64,000 nucleotides of DNA, from contig CBDFGO010000003.1 in NCBI GenBank assembly GCA_965247125.1, positions 1,178,001 through 1,242,000 of the forward strand, written 5' to 3'. The notes beneath the pieces were generated by a model. That model saw nothing but the letters and a program-made list of their open reading frames with translations. It was not told the origin of the DNA and ran no database searches. The DNA comes from CALBJU01 sp965247125. Lineage in GTDB: Bacteria > Bacteroidota > Rhodothermia > Rhodothermales > UBA10348. The position numbers were made by a program, and so were the translations under genes. Shown piece after piece: positions 15,686-25,147 of this stretch; within the stretch, counting starts at the first letter, position 1; every line of letters begins with the position of its first letter.

Positions 15686-16993
15686 TCAGTTTAGAACACT
15701 GCGTCGCGGTTTTCTACGAGGGTTATTCATGTGTCTCGGCGTTTCCCATTTGAATTCCCCGCCACTTTTGTATACCTGGCCGTCCTTCATAACGAAATGA
15801 ACCGCCCGGAGTGCAGTAACGTCTTCAAGTGGGTTTTCATCAACAGCGATGATATCAGCGGCGAGCCCAGCCTTGATCTGTCCGGTATTAACACCAAGGA
15901 GATCAGCCGCATTCATGGTGTGCATTTGCAGGATGTACCAGGCAGGAAAATCTGCTCCCGTAAAGCTTTCCAGAAACTCGAGCGTAAGCTCGCCTCTCGT
16001 CGATCCATCGCGGGAATAAGTAACATCAGATCCAAAGGCCATTGGGGTGCCGGCGGCATAGGCCCTGCGATTGCGTTCGAGAATCGCCTCGAAGCGTGCC
16101 TGGCTCGTTCTGGAAGCTGGAAAATCGGTACCAACCAGATAGGTGCCCTTTTCTTTCATAAGCGCAAGCGTTTCATCACTTGGGTTGTTTCCATGCTCGA
16201 TAGATGCAACACCTGCAACAACTGCGTTGTGAATGGCTTCAGGGCTGTACGCATGTGCTGCAACCTTTATGCCTACGTCTCCAGCTTCATCAACAAATGC
16301 TGCGATGTCTTCGACCGAATAGATATACGGCTGGTTGTCAACGATGATTTTTATGACCGTTGCACCATAATGGATGTTCTCCCGAACAGCCTTTCTGATC
16401 TCATCTTCAGAGTCTGCGTAAAAATATTCCGGATTACCCAGGCCGGGCTTTTCCGGTTGCATTTGAAACTGTCCCCCAAATGGAGAAATCAGTCTTCCTG
16501 ATGCGATTATGTTCGGACCAGGAATCCAGCCTCCTTCTATGCCGCGACGAACCTCGACATCAGCGTAGAGAGCATTATTTCCTACATCCCGAATGTATGT
16601 GAACCCAGATTCCAAAAGTGAGCGTGCCTGCGCGACTCCTTGAATGGCCCTGAAAGCCGTTGTCTCAATGAGGCCCGTATAATAGTACCTGCCGAAATCA
16701 TTGATATCCGCGCCAGGCATGGTGGTCATTGTCACATGCGTGTGCGTATCGATCAGGCCGGGCAGAATGTATGAGTCCGAGAGATCAATGACCTCCGCGC
16801 CGGTAGGGATACTCACACTTGAGCCGACCTCTGTAATGATTCCATCTTCAATGAGAATCATCTGATCGGCGACAGCCGTGCCAGATTCAACGTCAACGAC
16901 GTGGCCAGCCCGGATGACTGAAACCTGAGCGGAGACTTCAAAGGTGGTGACGAAAAGCACAAAGATTCCCAGTACAAATAGAACTCGCTTCAT
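15686..16993 (-). CDS. Secreted amidohydrolase (imidazolonepropionase/prolidase-like)
   Basis: Metal-dependent hydrolase of the amidohydrolase superfamily, 435 residues. It starts with a signal peptide (MKRVLFVLGIFVLFVTTFEV, then SAQ), so it is exported. The TIM-barrel metal motif HxH is in GLIDTHTHVTMTT; later ligands are His in KVAAHAYSP, His in GVASIEHGNN and Asp in MAFGSDVTYS. Relatives act on Xaa-Pro dipeptides or cyclic amides; the substrate here is unknown. It lies between the two copies of the 73-bp repeat, as though inserted between the Lrp gene and the lipoprotein gene or left after a duplication. Confidence 0.92.
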   Translation of the reverse strand: MKRVLFVLGIFVLFVTTFEVSAQVSVIRAGHVVDVESGTAVADQMILIEDGIITEVGSSVSIPTGAEVIDLSDSYILPGLIDTHTHVTMTTMPGADINDFGRYYYTGLIETTAFRAIQGVAQARSLLESGFTYIRDVGNNALYADVEVRRGIEGGWIPGPNIIASGRLISPFGGQFQMQPEKPGLGNPEYFYADSEDEIRKAVRENIHYGATVIKIIVDNQPYIYSVEDIAAFVDEAGDVGIKVAAHAYSPEAIHNAVVAGVASIEHGNNPSDETLALMKEKGTYLVGTDFPASRTSQARFEAILERNRRAYAAGTPMAFGSDVTYSRDGSTRGELTLEFLESFTGADFPAWYILQMHTMNAADLLGVNTGQIKAGLAADIIAVDENPLEDVTALRAVHFVMKDGQVYKSGGEFKWETPRHMNNPRRKPRRSVLN

Positions 16994-17097
16994 GGGATGG
17001 TACCGGTATGATTAGGTGGGGTGAAAATGTAGCCTATTCATCCTCCTTGGGCAACCTAGGATAAAAATGCGTCTTGATGCCACATGGTCTCGAGGGA

Positions 17098-17170
17098 ATC
17101 ACCGAGACCAAATGGTTGAGGCCTGCTTGGATGCTGGCGTTTGACTACAGCTCAGAGGCCACAAAATGAT
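17098..17170 (+). repeat. 73-bp imperfect direct repeat, copy 2 (relic of Lrp/AsnC gene end)
   Basis: 86 percent identical by hand count to 15595-15667. The part before 17145 has no coding role here and looks like a remnant of an asnC 3' end. The rest is the 3' end of the lipoprotein gene on the minus strand. Just before it, TCTCGAGGGAATCACCG resembles asnC positions 15533-15549, as if about 52 bases had been deleted between two ACCG sequences. Confidence 0.8.
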
Positions 17171-18125
17171 CGAGCAGATTCATTCTGATATCCTGGAGTG
17201 ATCCACCTGCTTGGCTTCCTGCCGAGATCCGAAATGGACCGATGTACTTGTTGAGGACAAACAGGGACTCCGTTCGATCCAGAGCGGTAAATATTTGTTC
17301 TTGACTTATCGGGTCCTCTGAATCACCAGGATGATACCGATTAAGAATCATCTGCCTGACCCGAATCTGATCGACCTCCGTGAACCCTGATATACTGAGC
17401 TGACCCACAGGATTTTCTTCAATGCGAAGTGTGTCCTGATACACTATTTGTTGGTTTGTGCCTGCGAGATCGCTGTTCAGAAATATCACGTAATCGTACT
17501 CTATGATCGCGGTATGCAGCGCGAGATTGTTACTGCAGTGGGAGTCTACGATGGTCATCCGTGCCCTACCCATTTTTCTCAGACCTCCCTCGGTCCCTGC
17601 GACCCTTCCTTCGTAGCTAAATAACCAGTTATTTCCAACTTCCAGTGGCCAGTAGTCGATCCACAGTCCCGACGGGTTTCCTTCGCACATGGAGCTCTCT
17701 CGCCCCAACGGAAGCTCTGCAATAACAGGGACTTCCACCAGTACTTGATCTCCGCACTCGTTGGTCACATTGAGTGAGAGGACCGTCTCTCCCCGTCCAA
17801 TTACGCGCAGTTGCAGAAACGCATCCGAATCTTCACGCGGATCGATCTGGACAACCGCTTCGTTCTCGACACTCGCGGCCATCCTTAACATACCCGTGTC
17901 CTCGGTCGAAAACACACCGTTCGCTCCCCATCCAAATAGGCTTATCTCAAGCTGAGAGCCGTCGAACACAATGGGAGAAATGAACGGAGTAGCTACTATT
18001 TCAGTGCACGCGGAGAACTTCTGCGTGTCGCATCCGAGGGTACAAACGGCTATGGAAAAGACGCCAAGGAGTGTTCCTGAGATACGGGGAAACGTAACGG
18101 TGGGATGAGGCGAGATTGGAGACAC
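17145..18125 (-). CDS. Predicted lipoprotein of unknown function
   Basis: No family recognised. The 326-residue protein has a long N-terminus, then a hydrophobic segment and a lipobox-like sequence (SIAVCTLGCDTQ, cysteine about residue 29), so it is probably membrane-anchored and exported. The region LWIDYWPLEVGNNWLFSYEG is typical of Bacteroidota/Rhodothermota surface proteins. Several paired cysteines suggest a periplasmic or surface setting. Its last eight codons lie in the duplicated 73-bp repeat, and the other copy carries a nearly identical tail, implying a lost paralogue. Confidence 0.75.
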   Translation of the reverse strand: MSPISPHPTVTFPRISGTLLGVFSIAVCTLGCDTQKFSACTEIVATPFISPIVFDGSQLEISLFGWGANGVFSTEDTGMLRMAASVENEAVVQIDPREDSDAFLQLRVIGRGETVLSLNVTNECGDQVLVEVPVIAELPLGRESSMCEGNPSGLWIDYWPLEVGNNWLFSYEGRVAGTEGGLRKMGRARMTIVDSHCSNNLALHTAIIEYDYVIFLNSDLAGTNQQIVYQDTLRIEENPVGQLSISGFTEVDQIRVRQMILNRYHPGDSEDPISQEQIFTALDRTESLFVLNKYIGPFRISAGSQAGGSLQDIRMNLLDHFVASEL

Positions 18126-18184
18126 TGATGTTTAACCTGATCAGAGTCTAAATAAGCGCCTACCAGCACTCGTATACAAGTGCT

Positions 18185-20119
18185 CTATACGTCCAGATTG
18201 TCGACTTCGTCGACATGCTTCATGATGAAGTCGAAGCGAGCCGAGGCGTCTTTGCCCATCAAATCTGAGATTGTTCGTTCCGTTAATAGCCTGTCGGAAT
18301 CGGGAATTGATATTTGAAGCAACCGCCGTTTGTCTGGATCGAGCGTTGTCGCTTTCAGGGTCGCGGGCATCATCTCTCCCAGGCCCTTGAATCGCTGCAT
18401 CTCGATTTTCGTGTTTTTGTTCTTTCTTTTGATTTTTGCTACGATCCGCTCTCGATCCGCTTCGTCAAGTGCCCAGTACGTTTGCTTAGCGGCGTCGATT
18501 CGAAATAGTGGTGGCTGTGCAATGAACACGTATCCCTCCTCAATCATCGCTCTCATGTAGCGATAGAAAAAGGTCAACAACAGTGTGGAAATATGATGAC
18601 CGTCTGAATCTGCATCCATCAGGAGGATAACTTTGTGGTATCGAAGTTTCTTGAGATCGAGATTCTCGCCTATTCCACAACCTAGCGCCTGAACAACATT
18701 GGATAACTCCTTGTTGTCCATCACCTTTTTAAGTGTAGCTTGCTCGGCGTTCAGGACTTTTCCTCGCAAGGGAAGAATCGCCTGGGTCGTCCGGTCACGA
18801 CCCTGTTTTGCAGATCCACCAGCAGAATCACCCTCCACGATGAATATTTCACTCTCTTCGGGATTTGTCGAAGAACAATCAGACAGCTTTCCTGGAAGAT
18901 TGAGCCGATGACTCAAGCTGGTTTTTCTTCTCACGCTGCTAGCCGCCGCACGGCTGGCGAGGCGCGCCTTGGCCGATTGAATGACCCTGGTTGCGATGGC
19001 CTCCCCTGTCGTAGGATGCTGATTTAAAAACTGCTCCAGCTCGATGCGAATACTCCCGGAAATCACGCCTTTGATTTCAGGATTATTCAGCTTCTCCTTG
19101 GTCTGACCCTGAAACTGAGGGTCAACCATGAACAGATTTATAATTCCATACACTCCCTCACGTATGTCGTCGGCTGAGATATCGAGTTTTCGTGGGAGCA
19201 GATCGTGGGTGTCCATGTAGGACTTTACGGCGTATCGAATTGCGTCTTTGAATCCCGCCTCGTGTGTTCCCCCGTCTCTCGTCGGAATGCCATTCACGAA
19301 CGAGTCTACCACCTCTCGGGGTGCCTCCGTCCATTGAATAGTAACTTCCACTCTGGCTCCGTCGACCATTTCGCTCTGGATCAAAACAAACGGATCAAGA
19401 TGGACGGGGCGAGCCTCTGCAGTTTCGATTTTGTGGGCCAGATATTCTTCAATTCCCCCCTCGTGATGAAACTCCTGTCGTGTACCGGTGACCTCGTTCC
19501 GGAATAGGATCCGAAGTGAGCCATTCAGATAGGTTTTAATTTCGAGGTTTTCGGCAATCCATTCCGCATCGAACTCCACCGTTTCAAATATATCCCCGTC
19601 CGGACGGAAAAAGATGGTAGTTCCAGAACCCCGCGAAGAACGAGAAATCTTTGCAAGCTTGGTTATTGGATTTCCCCTCTCATATCGCTGCTCCCATGTA
19701 GCACCGTCCCGCTTAATGGTCGCTACCAGTGATTCTGAAAGAGCGTTTACCACTGATGCTCCCACCCCATGCAAGCCACCCGAAGTGACGTAGCTGGTGC
19801 TATCGAATTTGGCACCCGCATGAAGTGTGGTCAAAATGACTTCCAGCGTCGGGATTTTCTTCGTCGGATGCTTGTCGACCGGAATGCCTCGACCATTATC
19901 GGATACGGTCATCGAGCGACCATCTTTGTGCAGGACTACGTCAATCTGGGAAGCGTAACCATTGGTCGCTTCGTCGACCGCGTTGTCGACTATTTCCCAC
20001 AATAGGTGGTGAAGGCCAGGCTTCCCTGTTCCTCCGATATACATTCCCGGTCGCTTTCGGACGGGATCCAAGCCTTCCAGGACCTGGATGCTTTTGCCGG
20101 TATATGTGCTGGTGGTCAA
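18185..20119 (-). CDS. parE: DNA topoisomerase IV subunit B
   Basis: ATPase subunit of a type IIA topoisomerase that decatenates daughter chromosomes. The 644-residue protein has the GHKL ATPase motifs (EIVDNAVDEA; DNGRGIPVDKHP; GGLHGVGASVVNALS), the transducer domain, and the TOPRIM motifs EGDSAGGSAKQGRDR and DADSDGHHIS. DSDGHH rather than the DVDG of GyrB, the lack of long insertions, and the immediately upstream parC-type gene favour ParE. It begins 21 bases after parC and so is co-transcribed. Confidence 0.9.
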   Translation of the reverse strand: MTTSTYTGKSIQVLEGLDPVRKRPGMYIGGTGKPGLHHLLWEIVDNAVDEATNGYASQIDVVLHKDGRSMTVSDNGRGIPVDKHPTKKIPTLEVILTTLHAGAKFDSTSYVTSGGLHGVGASVVNALSESLVATIKRDGATWEQRYERGNPITKLAKISRSSRGSGTTIFFRPDGDIFETVEFDAEWIAENLEIKTYLNGSLRILFRNEVTGTRQEFHHEGGIEEYLAHKIETAEARPVHLDPFVLIQSEMVDGARVEVTIQWTEAPREVVDSFVNGIPTRDGGTHEAGFKDAIRYAVKSYMDTHDLLPRKLDISADDIREGVYGIINLFMVDPQFQGQTKEKLNNPEIKGVISGSIRIELEQFLNQHPTTGEAIATRVIQSAKARLASRAAASSVRRKTSLSHRLNLPGKLSDCSSTNPEESEIFIVEGDSAGGSAKQGRDRTTQAILPLRGKVLNAEQATLKKVMDNKELSNVVQALGCGIGENLDLKKLRYHKVILLMDADSDGHHISTLLLTFFYRYMRAMIEEGYVFIAQPPLFRIDAAKQTYWALDEADRERIVAKIKRKNKNTKIEMQRFKGLGEMMPATLKATTLDPDKRRLLQISIPDSDRLLTERTISDLMGKDASARFDFIMKHVDEVDNLDV

Positions 20120-20140
20120 TCTAGCTTGGATCGATGGTGA

Positions 20141-22468
20141 CTAATCTGCGGAGCCATTTGAGATTTCGACAGTCGGATATACAACGGATTTGATCGCACC
20201 TCGCTTGATGATAAGTCGGCCCTTATTTCCACGGTTGGCGATCGGAAATTTTGTTGGGCGGACGATCTCTGACCGTCCACGAGTCGTCTCAACTTCCAGA
20301 CCCTGTCTGGCCGCTGAAGAAAGCGCAAATCCGATAATTTCGTCGCCACCGCTGAGCCTCATAGCAATAACACCTTTCGCGGCGTTCTTCATCACCGGAA
20401 TCTGGGATGATGGAAATATCAGGCAATTACCCTCCAGTGTCGCAAGGCAGACATTTTCGGAGCCAGCACTTGGCTCAACACGAAGAAGGCTCTCTCCCTT
20501 CGTGATTTTCATGAACATTCTTCCACTTACCGTCGAGGGCTCGGAATAATTTTCTAGTGTCATGCGAAGTGTCTGTCCGTCAGAGGTAACTCCGATGGCG
20601 TACGGACCTCCATTTGGAGCTTCATTATCCTCAAAAAACTGTGGCTCGGTGTCCTCCGGGGGTACAGGCTTGGGCATCGCACGAGGGTCCATGCAGACAA
20701 CGCCTACAATATGCTCGCGATCAGAAAAATCGAACAGCTTTTGAACCGGGCTCCCGTGACCAGTAGTACTGGGAAGGGCTTCCGCCCGCGTCGTATAAGC
20801 CTTTCCAAAATTACTGAAGAGTATGATCGTTTTTCTCGTCGAACCTGGCAATATCCAGCCTACAGAATCACCATCACGCACCCGGATACTGTCTACATCC
20901 CCGTAGGAGCGCTGGCGTTTAACCCATCCGTCTCGAGTGACAATTACGTACACGTCTTCATCGATGATATAGTCTTCGACGGAGTACTCACGGACTTCAT
21001 CCGGGCCAGAGACTGTGGTCCGGCGATATTCCGCGTATTTCGCGCGGATATCTTTGAGTTCTTTGCGGATCAGCTTCCATCGAGCACTTTCGTCTCCAAG
21101 GATCGTCCGTAGTTCCGCGGCCATTGCTTCTTTCTCCTCCAATTCCATCCGAATGGCATCGATTTCCAGCATTGAAAGCTTGTAAAGCTTCGTTTCCAGC
21201 ACAGCTTCGGTTTGCAGCTGGTCAATCTGAAACCGGTGCATCAAGCGTGATGCAGCATCGGCTTTATTGGTGGATGCCCGAATAATCGTAATGGCCTCGT
21301 CGAGGGCGTCAAAAATCTTTTCAAAGCCACGCAGGATATGTATGCGCTTCTCGAGCTGCGCAAGTTCGAACTCAATTCGTCTGGTGACTACCCGCATGCG
21401 GAAGTCGAGAAACTGTCTCAGAATTGTCGCCAAATCGACTCTGGCAGGGGTTCCGATCTCAGGATTGTCTGTTGGCAGCAGACAGGTAAGATTTACATGA
21501 AACCGAATCTGCAAGGAGGTGTGTTTCAGCAGATAGCTCATTGCGGCCCCGCTGTTCGCTCCACGTTTGAGCTCCAACACGATGCGCACATCATCAGTAG
21601 ATTCGTCCCGAATATCAACTAGCTGGGGAAGTTTTCCCTGGATGATATTCTCCGCAATCTGCTCAATCAACTTACTTTTATTCACGCCGTACGGAATACT
21701 CGTAACGATTATCCTACGCTTGCCTTCCGATGTGTATTGACCGCGCAGTTCAATGGGCCCCTCGCCATTTGAGTAGATTTCGATCAGTGATTCCTGGGTA
21801 TTCAGAATTCGACCACCGGTCGGGAAATCTGGCCCATGAATGAACTTTTCTACGAGCGTTTGATTTCGGGCATTCGGCGAGGAGATCATAAATATCGCCG
21901 CGTCGATGAGTTCGGTGATATTGTGGGGTGGAATGTTTGTAGCCATTCCCACCGCAATTCCTGACGCGCCATTCAGTAGTAAATTGGGAATCCTGGCCGG
22001 AAGAACAACAGGTTCAAATAGAGAGCCGTCAAAAGTTGGACGAAACGCTACAGTCTCCTTTTTTATCTCAGCCAGCAGTTCCATCGCGAGTGGGCGAAGT
22101 CGCGCCTCGGTGTACCGCATCGCAGCTGGCGAATCACCGTCGAGCGAGCCAAAATTTCCGTGGCCATCTACCAGGGGTGCGCGAAGTGAAAACACTTGAG
22201 CCATGCGTACCATCGCATCATAGATCGCAGTGTCTCCGTGTGGATGGTACTTCCCCATGACCTCTCCCACCACAGTGGCACTCTTTTTATAGCGTGCGTC
22301 TGGATACAGATTGAGATTGTTGTGCATGGCGTAAAGAATTCGCCTCTGCACGGGCTTCAATCCATCGCGAATATCGGGTAAGGCCCGACTGGTAATAACG
22401 GATAACGCATAGTTTAAATAGCGAGATCGCGTTGTTTCATGCAACGGGATGACATCGACGACAGGCAT
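20141..22468 (-). CDS. parC: DNA topoisomerase IV subunit A
   Basis: DNA-cleaving subunit of topoisomerase IV. The 775-residue protein has SRALPDIRDGLKPVQRRILY, the quinolone-region pattern GKYHPHGDTAIYDAMVRMAQ, and the catalytic tyrosine at residue 119 in AAMRYTEARL. A C-terminal beta-pinwheel region follows (VYVIVTRDGWVKRQ). I see no canonical GyrA box (QRRGGRG-like), which supports ParC over GyrA. It is first in the parC-parE operon. Confidence 0.9.
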   Translation of the reverse strand: MPVVDVIPLHETTRSRYLNYALSVITSRALPDIRDGLKPVQRRILYAMHNNLNLYPDARYKKSATVVGEVMGKYHPHGDTAIYDAMVRMAQVFSLRAPLVDGHGNFGSLDGDSPAAMRYTEARLRPLAMELLAEIKKETVAFRPTFDGSLFEPVVLPARIPNLLLNGASGIAVGMATNIPPHNITELIDAAIFMISSPNARNQTLVEKFIHGPDFPTGGRILNTQESLIEIYSNGEGPIELRGQYTSEGKRRIIVTSIPYGVNKSKLIEQIAENIIQGKLPQLVDIRDESTDDVRIVLELKRGANSGAAMSYLLKHTSLQIRFHVNLTCLLPTDNPEIGTPARVDLATILRQFLDFRMRVVTRRIEFELAQLEKRIHILRGFEKIFDALDEAITIIRASTNKADAASRLMHRFQIDQLQTEAVLETKLYKLSMLEIDAIRMELEEKEAMAAELRTILGDESARWKLIRKELKDIRAKYAEYRRTTVSGPDEVREYSVEDYIIDEDVYVIVTRDGWVKRQRSYGDVDSIRVRDGDSVGWILPGSTRKTIILFSNFGKAYTTRAEALPSTTGHGSPVQKLFDFSDREHIVGVVCMDPRAMPKPVPPEDTEPQFFEDNEAPNGGPYAIGVTSDGQTLRMTLENYSEPSTVSGRMFMKITKGESLLRVEPSAGSENVCLATLEGNCLIFPSSQIPVMKNAAKGVIAMRLSGGDEIIGFALSSAARQGLEVETTRGRSEIVRPTKFPIANRGNKGRLIIKRGAIKSVVYPTVEISNGSAD

Positions 22469-22594
22469 AGATACGTGACAATAACGGACTTAGACGTTCT
22501 TCTTAGTAATGTACGAAAGACAAACGGATTCTGAGAGGTGATCTCTGGATTAGAGAATAAAATTAAATCCGGACTCGACATGAGGGCTGATCTA

Positions 22595-23257
22595 CTAGGA
22601 TTTGGACTGCCCCTGGTAGTGAATCATGTAATAATCGCCTCCCTCCTCTCTGAATTGATTCAACACACCTGCTCGGGTGAGCGTGACGAGTAACTCTCCG
22701 GCGATTGCCGTTTGAAGATCAGCCATCTGGGCAAACCGCTCAACGGTGACGCGCCCATACTGCTCGAGATAACGCATGAGGAGGAGCTCATTTTTTCCAA
22801 ATTCAAACTGCACATCATCGCTGTAATGCCAGCTTTTCATCAGGCTCACGGATTCAGGAGAGGCTTCAAGGCTCATATCCTTCACACGCACGTAAGCAGG
22901 TCCGCTACCATCTTCTTCATTGACGACAATAAAATGTGGCTTTCTCGGACTGTCTCGAACGGTGACCAGAATGACATCTCGCTTGTTCGAGACCGGCACA
23001 CGCTCAGACTTCCAGGGAACGCGTGGTCGACAATTCATTCCCAAAGCCTGACTCAAAGAGAACTCCTCCTCTGCTGAATCTTTAACACCCAGGATGGTCC
23101 CGTCATCATCTACACCAACGAGTAGTCGTCCTCCTCCCGAATTTGCGAAAGCAACCACTTCTCTGGCTAAACGTGTGGGCTCCGGTACCCGTCGTTTGAA
23201 TTCGACGTGCCGTCCTTCTCCTCTCGCTACGATTCTTTTGATCTCTTCTATGGTCAT
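22595..23257 (-). CDS. AlbA_2 (Schlafen-type) ATP-binding domain protein
   Basis: A 220-residue protein with the AlbA_2 domain in its first half: EGRHVEFKRRVPEPTRLARE, then VVAFANSGGGRLLVGVDDDG and a partial-repeat region ending in VRVKDMSLEASPE. The C-terminal part looks like a winged helix (YLEQYGRVTVERFAQMADLQ), so DNA or nucleic-acid binding is possible. The role is unknown in most bacteria. It follows gpsA by 21 bases on the same strand and is likely in the plsY-gpsA operon. Confidence 0.85.
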   Translation of the reverse strand: MTIEEIKRIVARGEGRHVEFKRRVPEPTRLAREVVAFANSGGGRLLVGVDDDGTILGVKDSAEEEFSLSQALGMNCRPRVPWKSERVPVSNKRDVILVTVRDSPRKPHFIVVNEEDGSGPAYVRVKDMSLEASPESVSLMKSWHYSDDVQFEFGKNELLLMRYLEQYGRVTVERFAQMADLQTAIAGELLVTLTRAGVLNQFREEGGDYYMIHYQGQSKS

Positions 23258-23278
23258 TCTAGCGGGGTTAGAATGGTT

Positions 23279-24328
23279 TTATTCGTAATTGGGCGCGTCG
23301 GGAATCCAGTCTTCAATTTTTGCACTCCGCATCATCAGCTGTTGAACCGCATCAAGAGGCGGCACGCCTTCGAAAAGAATCCCGTGAACGCCCTCGGTGA
23401 TAGGCATCTCAACATTGTACTTGTGAGCAAGCTCGACGACCGATGCGGTCGTTCGGACCCCTTCAGCGATCATGGTCATCTCAGACTGAATCTGCTTCAG
23501 GGTTTTTCCTTGACCAATGGCAAAACCAAGATTTCGATTTCTACTCAAGGTACTCATGCATGTTACCACCATGTCGCCAATCCCAGCTAGCCCAGAGAAT
23601 GTTGACGGATGGGCTCCCATGGCCACTCCGAGTCGTTTTATCTCTGCCAGGCCTCTCGTCAAAATCGCAGCCTTGGCATTATCTCCGTACCCGACACCAT
23701 CGCTTATTCCAGCGGCTATAGCGAGTACATTTTTTACCGAACCGGCAATTTCCACACCGCGAATATCCGGATTGACGTACACCCGCAGTGTTTTTGACAT
23801 GAACACGCGCTGTATCTGACCGGCTGTCTCTTCACCGTACGAGGCCACCACCACTGTTGTAGGGGTCCCCTGGGCAACTTCTTCGGCATGACTGGGACCG
23901 TAAAGCACCGCCAGGTTCGACTTGGGAACTGTATCCAGTACATCGTGCAATACGCACGACGTAGTCATCAGGGTGCCATTTTCAATGCCCTTTGCAACAG
24001 ATACAACCAGAGTTTCGGACCTGGCAAAAGGCAGTAGTTTATTTGCCACTCCTCGAACAGACTGCGAGGGTGTTGCGACGACCCAAACTGAGGCTGCTTC
24101 CACCGCTTCGGCCAGATCATGCGTGATCGCAATGTTGGCAGGGATGACTGCGTCCGGAAGGTATCTCGGGTTATGCCGCGTTTCTCTCATGGAGCGAGCC
24201 GCCTCTTCCCTGCGAGCCCAGAGGCGAACCTCGTTACCCGCACTGGCCAGACTTATTGCCAGAGCCGTACCCCAGCTTCCTGCTCCGATTACAGCCACTC
24301 GATATGAGTCCCTCATCAAATCTGTCAT
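23279..24328 (-). CDS. gpsA: NAD(P)+-dependent glycerol-3-phosphate dehydrogenase
   Basis: Reduces dihydroxyacetone phosphate to sn-glycerol 3-phosphate for phospholipid synthesis. The 349-residue protein has the Rossmann motif VAVIGAGSWGTALAISLA, the conserved LYGPSHAEEVAQGTPT, and the catalytic region VEIAGSVKNVLAIAAGISDG with its lysine. LAGIGDMVVTCMS is also typical. The product is the substrate of PlsY encoded just upstream, so the two steps are linked in one operon. Confidence 0.95.
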   Translation of the reverse strand: MTDLMRDSYRVAVIGAGSWGTALAISLASAGNEVRLWARREEAARSMRETRHNPRYLPDAVIPANIAITHDLAEAVEAASVWVVATPSQSVRGVANKLLPFARSETLVVSVAKGIENGTLMTTSCVLHDVLDTVPKSNLAVLYGPSHAEEVAQGTPTTVVVASYGEETAGQIQRVFMSKTLRVYVNPDIRGVEIAGSVKNVLAIAAGISDGVGYGDNAKAAILTRGLAEIKRLGVAMGAHPSTFSGLAGIGDMVVTCMSTLSRNRNLGFAIGQGKTLKQIQSEMTMIAEGVRTTASVVELAHKYNVEMPITEGVHGILFEGVPPLDAVQQLMMRSAKIEDWIPDAPNYE

Positions 24329-24368
24329 TCTTATGTAATCACGTTGATTGAAGAGAGCATCAGACTAC

Positions 24369-25052
24369 TCAGATCTCACCACGGCCCTGCATGCCGCGGG
24401 CCATCCGGAACGATTTTATCTTGTTCTCATCGCCGGCCAGTAGTCTCTTGATGTTGGACCTGTGGGCTATGAAAATGCTTGCCGCAAGTGCGAGACTGAA
24501 AACGAAGACGCTCGCATCAATGCCCTCCACGTGCAGCACATATTTTCTCACCGCAATGGTGCTCGGATAGGCGATAGTTGCTAGAAGGGAGGCTAGTGAC
24601 GCATATCTGGAGGTAACCAATACGAGTGCGAATACGAGCATGGTCACTACCATTACCATAGGAGTCACGGCGAACAACACACCAGCGGTTGTGATAACGC
24701 CCTTCCCTCCCTTGAACTCGGCCCAGATCGGGTATAAATGCCCTACTACGGCGGTCACTCCCGCCAGGAGACGGACAACCGACTCCACTTCCCAGAATCC
24801 CAGTCCTGCAGGCAGTTCGTCAATTCTAATGGTTGCGATGAGGCCGGCGGCAAGTAGTCCCTTTCCAAGATCAACAACAGCAGAGAGTGTTCCAGCCTTC
24901 CATCCCAATACCCTGAACGCGTTGGTGGCGCCTGCATTTCCGCTTCCGTGCTCCCGAACGTCAGTACCATAGGCAATCTTGCCAATCCAGACACTCGCTG
25001 GAATTGATCCTACCAGATAACTCAACACAATGATTAGAGCCACCGACAGCAT
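24369..25052 (-). CDS. plsY: Glycerol-3-phosphate acyltransferase
   Basis: Integral membrane enzyme that moves an acyl group from acyl-phosphate to glycerol 3-phosphate, starting phospholipid synthesis. The 227-residue protein has the three PlsY motifs: SYLVGSIPASVWIGK, GSGNAGATNAFRVLGWKAG, and GHLYPIWAEFKGGKGVITTAG. It has about five hydrophobic helices. It lies directly upstream of gpsA on the same strand. Confidence 0.95.
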   Translation of the reverse strand: MLSVALIIVLSYLVGSIPASVWIGKIAYGTDVREHGSGNAGATNAFRVLGWKAGTLSAVVDLGKGLLAAGLIATIRIDELPAGLGFWEVESVVRLLAGVTAVVGHLYPIWAEFKGGKGVITTAGVLFAVTPMVMVVTMLVFALVLVTSRYASLASLLATIAYPSTIAVRKYVLHVEGIDASVFVFSLALAASIFIAHRSNIKRLLAGDENKIKSFRMARGMQGRGEI

Positions 25053-25147
25053 GCCGAAATCCCTAGAATGTTATTTGACTAATACGCGTTAACTACTGGC
25101 CCGCAAGATACAGACACACACATACGAGATGCTTGGTTCCAGAAAAA

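Noticed and set aside
15731..16501. 256-residue plus-strand frame opposite the amidohydrolase
   Set aside because: Cysteine- and arginine-rich with no family pattern; the minus-strand frame has a signal peptide and all metal ligands.
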